A stretch of 64,000 bases of DNA from assembly GCA_900766815.1 (NCBI GenBank), contig CAAFWV010000031.1, positions 1 to 64,000 of the forward strand, given 5' to 3'. Below, in pieces: positions 59,640-64,000 of the stretch. A program made the position numbers and the translations under genes. This DNA is from Lachnospiraceae bacterium (GTDB lineage: Bacteria; Bacillota; Clostridia; Lachnospirales; Lachnospiraceae). The notes beneath the pieces were generated by a model. It had not been told where the DNA came from and did not search any database. It saw only the letters and a list, made by a program, of their open reading frames with translations. The first letter of the stretch is position 1; every line of letters begins with the position of its first letter.

Positions 59640-60536
59640 ATGGATAGTAAGATATTAATGGAAAGCGGAACCAATGAACTTGAGGTATTGGAATTCGTAG
59701 TAGCCGGTAATTCCTATGGTATCAACGTAGCTAAGGTTAAAGAGATTATTCAGTATCAGGAGGTTACTGCAGTTCCCAATGCGAATCCTGCGATTGAAGG
59801 AATATTCATGCCGAGAGATACAATGATAACAGCCATTGATTTGCGTCAGTGTATCGGCAGAGGTACTACGGAGCCCGGAGGACTGTTCATCATCACTAAT
59901 TTCAATCATCTCGATATAGCTTTCCATGTCGATCAGGTTATCGGTATTCACAGAGTATCATGGTCAGAGATAGTAAAGCCCAATGCTACGGTGGGTTCTT
60001 CTGATGAGAGTATATCAACCGGAATAATCAAGATTGACGGTAAGCTTATTATTATCCTGGATTTTGAGAAGATCGTATCTGATATTAATCCGGAGACCGG
60101 TCTTAAGGTTGAAGAGGTTGCGGCAATCGGAGCCAATCCTGAGAGAGCAAAGAAAGCAATTCTTATTGCTGAGGATTCAATCCTCCTTAACAGGATGATT
60201 GTTGAATCTCTCAATAAGGCAGGCTATACCAGGCTTATTCATACAGCTAACGGTCAGGAGGCTTATGATAAGATTCTTGAATTTAAGGAAGCCGGAACAC
60301 TTAAGGACAATGTTCAGTGTGTGATTACGGATATTGAGATGCCGCTCATGGATGGCCACAGACTTACCAAGCTTATTAAGGATGATGACGTACTTAGGTC
60401 AATCCCTGTAGTTATTTTCTCAAGTCTTGTTAATGATGAGATGAGACGCAAGGGTGAAAGCCTCGGTGCAGATGCCCAGCTGTCTAAGCCTGAGATAGGT
60501 AATCTGGTACATCTTATTGATGATTTATTATTATAG
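59640..60536 (+). CDS. cheV: Chemotaxis scaffold protein CheV
   Basis: CheV couples receptors to CheA and adapts through its own phosphorylation. The 298-residue protein has an N-terminal CheW domain (about 12-155; FVVAGNSYGINVAKVKEII, VPNANPAIEGIFMPRDTMI) and a C-terminal receiver (about 175-298; IAEDSILLNRMI, phosphoacceptor in VITDIEMPLMDG, Lys in LSKPE). It is monocistronic, far from the main che operon, with its own promoter and terminator. Confidence 0.96.
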   Translation: MDSKILMESGTNELEVLEFVVAGNSYGINVAKVKEIIQYQEVTAVPNANPAIEGIFMPRDTMITAIDLRQCIGRGTTEPGGLFIITNFNHLDIAFHVDQVIGIHRVSWSEIVKPNATVGSSDESISTGIIKIDGKLIIILDFEKIVSDINPETGLKVEEVAAIGANPERAKKAILIAEDSILLNRMIVESLNKAGYTRLIHTANGQEAYDKILEFKEAGTLKDNVQCVITDIEMPLMDGHRLTKLIKDDDVLRSIPVVIFSSLVNDEMRRKGESLGADAQLSKPEIGNLVHLIDDLLL

Positions 60537-60545
60537 AGAAGGATA

Positions 60546-60574
60546 AGAAAGCCGGCGACAGACCGGCTTTTCTT
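60546..60574 (+). terminator. Terminator after cheV
   Basis: AAAGCCGG (60548-60555) pairs with CCGGCTTT (60563-60570) around CGACAGA, followed by TCTT. Confidence 0.8.
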
Positions 60575-60602
60575 ACGTTTGGAAATAAAATACGGAGGAC
60601 GA

Positions 60603-61073
60603 ATGGATAATCAGTCGCTTGAATATATAGGGAATTCTGAAATCGTATTAATCGGAATCGGAGAGGATTTTGATAACAGAGAGGATGCGCTTGATGCATA
60701 CAATAAGCTCTTTGAATTGGTGAAGGACAAGAGACATTTCGTAATCAGTCTCTGCGAGGATAATGTCATATATAACAGTCTGTTCGATGAGGAGAACATT
60801 GTTACTCCCTTAGACGGCAATGAAGAGAAGTGGAACAAATACAATAAGTGGATTACCTTAACACTTAATCACAGTCTCTGCGTGCTTGAGCTTGGTGTGG
60901 GGCTAAAATATCCGACTATTATCAGATTTCCGTTTGAGAAGATTGTCTTTGTAAATAATAAGGCAGTTATGCTTAGGGTCAATCGCAAGCTATATCAGAG
61001 CACGGAGGAATTGAAGGAGAAGTGTGTCGGCATAAATGCCGATCCCATAGACTATATTAATCAAGTGGAATAA
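60603..61073 (+). CDS. Small Sir2-like protein, probably non-catalytic
   Basis: A 156-residue protein whose second half (LCVLELGVGLKYPTIIRFPFEKI, in parts) resembles the C-terminal core of Sir2-type NAD-dependent enzymes, and whose first strand is EIVLIGIGEDF. The GAGxS loop and catalytic His of Sir2 deacetylases are not visible, so it may be a binding protein or a shortened relative. ATG 60603 follows CGGAGG; the frame extends upstream to a TTG (60579) inside the intergenic region. Function unknown. Confidence 0.6.
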   Translation: MDNQSLEYIGNSEIVLIGIGEDFDNREDALDAYNKLFELVKDKRHFVISLCEDNVIYNSLFDEENIVTPLDGNEEKWNKYNKWITLTLNHSLCVLELGVGLKYPTIIRFPFEKIVFVNNKAVMLRVNRKLYQSTEELKEKCVGINADPIDYINQVE

Positions 61074-61085
61074 GACGGTTGCTTA

Positions 61086-61094
61086 TGATAAAAT
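61086..61094 (+). promoter_or_regulatory. Possible promoter for the acidic membrane protein gene
   Basis: TGATAAAAT (TG at 61086-61087, TAAAAT at 61089-61094) is an extended -10 about 50 bases ahead of the next ATG. The nearest -35 (TGGAAT at 61066-61071) is poor. A consensus TTGACA at 61108-61113 has no matching -10. Confidence 0.35.
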
Positions 61095-61144
61095 AATATA
61101 GCTATTGTTGACAACACCACTTATGGAGTTATCAGAGGATTGCC

Positions 61145-62884
61145 ATGGTATTGGATGAAGAATATCTTGAACAATTGTTGAATACGGTTGAGCCTATTGT
61201 AGGCATAGAACCCCAAAAGAAAGAAGAAGAGGGAAATGCCGCGGATGCATCACAGTCATACGAGGAGGAAGATGACTCTGTAATTGAGCCTGAAGATGTT
61301 GAGGTTGTGACAGAGGATGAATCGGCAGAAGAACTGAGTATGCCTGAAGCTGCAACAGCTACAGAGGTTAGTCCTGAGTCTGAGTCTGCACCGGTATCTG
61401 AAGTGCCACCTGCTCAAGAAGCAGAACCGGTGCGGGAAGAACCCGTAACGCCTGTGGTTGAGCCTATAGCAGATGATTTGGAGGAAGCAGTACTGTCTCC
61501 TGAAGAGATAGATGCCATGCTTAATGCTGCCCAGGCAACGCCTGCGGCTGCAGTGGATGAGGTGCCGTCTGAAGAAGATCTTATGTCCATGCTTGAAGCA
61601 TCCGGTGATGACGGTCTTGAGGATATAGGTCAGCTTCTTAAGGCAGATGAGGAGGGTGAAGCCCTGGATTCAGCTGCACTTGAGTCCGCAATGACGGTTG
61701 AAGATGTTGTTTCGGATGTCGGAGAAGAGACTGAGCCTAAGAAGGAAACAAGAGAAGAGAAGAAAGCCAGAAAGGCAGCACTGAAGGCCGAGAAGAAGGC
61801 GAAGAGGGAAGAGGCAAAGAAGGCTAAGAAGGGTGAAGCTGCTTCCGATTCGGGTTCGGATGAGCCGACGGATGCAGAACCTAAAAAGCAGGGCTTCTTC
61901 GGCAAGGTATTAAATCTCCTTACCGAGACTGATGAAGAGGAAGAGGCAGCAGCAGAGACCATGGAGAAAACGGGCCTCTCTGATGAAAATAAAGAGATTC
62001 TTGAAGAGCTTGATAAGGAAGGCGGCAGGAAGAAAAAGGTTAAGAAGGCTAAGAAGGATAAGAAGAATAAGAAGGCAGGAGCGGAGAATCCCGATGCCGA
62101 GGGCGATGAGAATGAGGAGTCCGGGGCCGGCAAGGGCAAGAAGCCTAAGAAGGAGAAAAAGCCCAAGAAGGAGAAGAAACCCAAGGTTAAGGCTGTAGAT
62201 GAGAATGAGAAGCCTGCTAAGAAATTACCTAAGAAGAGGGTTATCTCAATCTTTGTGTTTTGCCTGTCGGTGGCGGTGCTTATTCTTGTGCTGATATACG
62301 GAGTGACAACTCTTACCAATCTCCACTCAGCAAGGCTTGCCTTTGATAATCAGGAATACGATACGACCTATGTGAATCTCTACGGAGAGAAGCTCGGAGA
62401 GGACGACAGAGAGATCTTTGACAAGAGTGAAGTTATACTTAAGATGAGCAGGAAGCTGGATTCATATGACAATTATATGAAGCTTGGAATGAAGAAGGAG
62501 GCAGTCAATGCACTTTTCGAAGGTGTAAGGCTGTATCCCATGCTCAGTGAGAGAGGTTCGGCTCTTGGTGTTAGTGTGGATGGTGATTATCAGAGGATTC
62601 TCGCTATTCTCTCTGAATATGGTATTGATGAGGCAGAGGCGCGTACTATAGCGGAAAATGACAGTCGTGTATGGTATACGAAGAGGGTTGAATCCATTGC
62701 TAACGGTACTGAGTTTACCTATGATGACGTGATAGCGGCAGAGAGCGGACTTAGTACAAAAGATGAGTCTGAAACAGATGATAATAAGTCTGAGGAGAAT
62801 CAGGTAAGGGATATCTTACCGGAGGAATATGACATTCTGCCGGAGGATGTGAATACAATCTTTGATACTACGGGAGATGAGTAA
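61145..62884 (+). CDS. Membrane-anchored acidic/Lys-rich protein with FliM-like motif
   Basis: A 579-residue protein of no named family. Residues 1-200 are acidic and Pro/Ala/Glu-rich. Residues about 200-375 are extremely Lys-rich with KKAKK-type repeats, ending in one membrane helix (about 376-398, VISIFVFCLSVAVLILVLIY). The rest (about 400-579) is probably outside the cell. Within the acidic part, VLSPEEIDAMLNAA (116-129) closely resembles the CheY-binding peptide of FliM and FliY. The stop (TAA, 62882-62884) is directly followed by the hisH TTG. What it does is unknown. Confidence 0.7.
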   Translation: MVLDEEYLEQLLNTVEPIVGIEPQKKEEEGNAADASQSYEEEDDSVIEPEDVEVVTEDESAEELSMPEAATATEVSPESESAPVSEVPPAQEAEPVREEPVTPVVEPIADDLEEAVLSPEEIDAMLNAAQATPAAAVDEVPSEEDLMSMLEASGDDGLEDIGQLLKADEEGEALDSAALESAMTVEDVVSDVGEETEPKKETREEKKARKAALKAEKKAKREEAKKAKKGEAASDSGSDEPTDAEPKKQGFFGKVLNLLTETDEEEEAAAETMEKTGLSDENKEILEELDKEGGRKKKVKKAKKDKKNKKAGAENPDAEGDENEESGAGKGKKPKKEKKPKKEKKPKVKAVDENEKPAKKLPKKRVISIFVFCLSVAVLILVLIYGVTTLTNLHSARLAFDNQEYDTTYVNLYGEKLGEDDREIFDKSEVILKMSRKLDSYDNYMKLGMKKEAVNALFEGVRLYPMLSERGSALGVSVDGDYQRILAILSEYGIDEAEARTIAENDSRVWYTKRVESIANGTEFTYDDVIAAESGLSTKDESETDDNKSEENQVRDILPEEYDILPEDVNTIFDTTGDE

Positions 62885-63490
62885 TTGGTAGCAATAATTG
62901 ATTATGATGCCGGTAATATTATGAGCGTTAAGAAGGCACTGGAATATCTGGGGGCTGATGCGGTAATTACACGTGACAGAGATGTGATTCTGTCGGCAGA
63001 CCATGTGATACTTCCGGGTGTTGGCGCATTTGCTGATGCTATGGCCAAAATCAGGGAATATGATTTGGAGAATACCATCAAAGAGGTGGTTGCAAACAAG
63101 ACTCCATTCCTTGGCATCTGCCTGGGGCTCCAGCTAATCTTTGACAGCTCTGAGGAGGGAGCGGGAGTTAAGGGCTTAGCACTTTTGCCGGGTAAAATAA
63201 AGAAGTTTGATGAGAATATGGGACTGAAGATTCCGCAGATTGGATGGAATTCGCTTCATTTTACGAATGACTGTCCGCTGTTTAAGGGGATTGATGAAGG
63301 AGAATATGTATACTTTGTTCATTCCTATTATCTGGCTGCGGATGAGGAAGGTGATGTTGCCGCAACAGCCAATTACGGAATGGATTTCCATGCTGCGGTA
63401 TGGCGCGACAATGTGTTTGCCTGTCAGTTCCATCCGGAGAAGAGCTCTGAGGTGGGGCTTAAGATACTTAAGAATTTTATAGGATTGTGA
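62885..63490 (+). CDS. hisH: Imidazole glycerol phosphate synthase subunit HisH
   Basis: The glutamine amidotransferase of IGP synthase, 201 residues. VAIIDYDAGNIMSVKKAL, PGVGAFADAM, the nucleophile Cys in FLGICLGLQLIFDSSEEG (split), and the final CQFHPEKSSEVGLKIL (His-Glu) are typical. Translation starts at TTG 62885, immediately after the upstream stop, with GGGAG eight bases before it. It precedes hisF by one base, the partner subunit. Confidence 0.97.
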   Translation: MVAIIDYDAGNIMSVKKALEYLGADAVITRDRDVILSADHVILPGVGAFADAMAKIREYDLENTIKEVVANKTPFLGICLGLQLIFDSSEEGAGVKGLALLPGKIKKFDENMGLKIPQIGWNSLHFTNDCPLFKGIDEGEYVYFVHSYYLAADEEGDVAATANYGMDFHAAVWRDNVFACQFHPEKSSEVGLKILKNFIGL

Positions 63491-63491
63491 T

Positions 63492-64000
63492 ATGCATACA
63501 GTGAGAGTGATTCCCTGCCTGGATGTTAATAACAACAGGGTTGTAAAGGGAGTGAATTTTGTTAATCTGAGAGATGCCGGGGACCCTGTGGAGATAGCTA
63601 AGGCCTATGATAAGGCCGGAGCTGACGAGGTGGTCTTCCTCGATATTACCGCCAGCAGTGACGGCAGACATACCGTGGTAGACATGGTACGAAAGGTTGC
63701 TGCCAATCTGTTTATTCCGTTTACCGTGGGTGGCGGAATAAGAACAGTTGATGACTTTAGGGAGATCCTAAGGGAAGGTGCTGACAAGGTAGCGGTTAAT
63801 TCGGCTGCCATTAAGAGACCTGAACTTATTAGCGAAGCTGCGGAGAAGTTCGGAAGTCAGTGTGTGGTGCTTGCTATAGATGCCAAGAGAAGACCGGATG
63901 GAAACGGCTTTACCATATATCTTAACGGAGGTCGGGTTGACACGGGAATTGATGCAATAGAGTGGGCCAGGAAGGGTGAAGCCCTGGGTGCGGGAGAGAT
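63492..64000 (+). CDS. hisF: Imidazole glycerol phosphate synthase subunit HisF (5' part)
   Basis: The cyclase subunit, running off the end of the window after 169 codons. The start MHTVRVIPCLDVNNNRVVKG, then DAGDPVEIAKAYDKAGADEVVFLDITAS in blocks, FTVGGGIRTVDDF, and AVNSAAIKRPELI match HisF, including the catalytic Asp in the first strand (CLDV). The remaining C-terminal part is not visible. The ATG begins one base after hisH. Confidence 0.95.
   Translation, partial: MHTVRVIPCLDVNNNRVVKGVNFVNLRDAGDPVEIAKAYDKAGADEVVFLDITASSDGRHTVVDMVRKVAANLFIPFTVGGGIRTVDDFREILREGADKVAVNSAAIKRPELISEAAEKFGSQCVVLAIDAKRRPDGNGFTIYLNGGRVDTGIDAIEWARKGEALGAGE

Noticed and set aside
61630..62319. 229-codon minus-strand frame opposite the Lys-rich protein
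   Set aside because: Ser/Phe-rich mirror of Lys/Glu codons; low complexity explains its length.
1..64000. CRISPR arrays, insertion sequences, prophage, integrase or restriction genes
   Set aside because: None seen: no regularly spaced repeats, no transposase or integrase motifs, and gene order is continuous housekeeping content.

Overview
The window looks like a chromosomal segment of a motile, low-to-moderate GC Gram-positive anaerobe of the class Clostridia, most likely a Lachnospiraceae member of the Roseburia/Butyrivibrio/Lachnospira type. The reasons are a long fla/che operon containing FliY, CheC, CheD and CheV, strong Shine-Dalgarno sites with some GTG/TTG starts, a tryptophan T-box, and extended -10 promoters. 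The genus is not assigned. All recognised genes are on the + strand. I saw no insertion sequence, prophage, CRISPR array or rRNA.

Bases 1-25479 are one flagellar/chemotaxis operon: end of a flgD-like gene, a TIGR02530-type protein, flgE, flbD, motA, motB, fliL, fliM, fliY, cheY, fliO, fliP, fliQ, fliR, flhB, flhA, flhF, flhG, a PilZ protein, cheB, cheA, cheW, cheC, cheD, a small membrane protein, the sigma-28 gene, a FapA/DUF342 protein and three poorly known genes. Together they encode hook, stator, C-ring switch, export gate, and the receptor-to-motor signalling and adaptation proteins. CheR, receptors and flagellin lie elsewhere. A separate promoter then drives an unusual two-gene unit (25574-26832): a protein with GspE-N-like repeats plus a CheX-like domain, and a CheY-like regulator. 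It ends in a strong terminator and a cluster of hairpins.

Bases 27044-28960 hold the rpsB-tsf translation operon behind a structured leader. Bases 29031-34900 are an aromatic amino acid cluster: pheA, aroC, a fused aroE-aroK, aroQ, aroA and a DAHP synthase. A HerA-like ATPase gene and an unknown gene follow. Bases 37108-42064 form a maltodextrin uptake and use operon (binding lipoprotein, two permeases, malQ) with repeat-rich upstream DNA. Bases 42091-44903 hold a CYTH protein and a NitT/TauT-like transporter whose permease and ATPase are fused. Bases 44982-48856 are tig, clpP, clpX and engB. An orphan DRE-TIM aldolase gene with its own promoter and palindrome follows.

Bases 50033-57015 are the tryptophan biosynthesis genes in the rearranged order trpC-F-B-A / D-E-G, controlled by a T-box leader with a Trp (TGG) specifier. 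Then come a tRNA-Leu(AAG), an exonuclease III gene, an RsmF-like rRNA methyltransferase gene, cheV, a small Sir2-like protein, and a large acidic/basic membrane protein carrying a FliM-like EIDxLL motif. The window ends in hisH and the 5' part of hisF.

Start sites were reassigned where a Shine-Dalgarno site and family N-terminus favoured a start inside the longest reading frame. Function calls are by recognising motifs and family resemblance; no database search was run.
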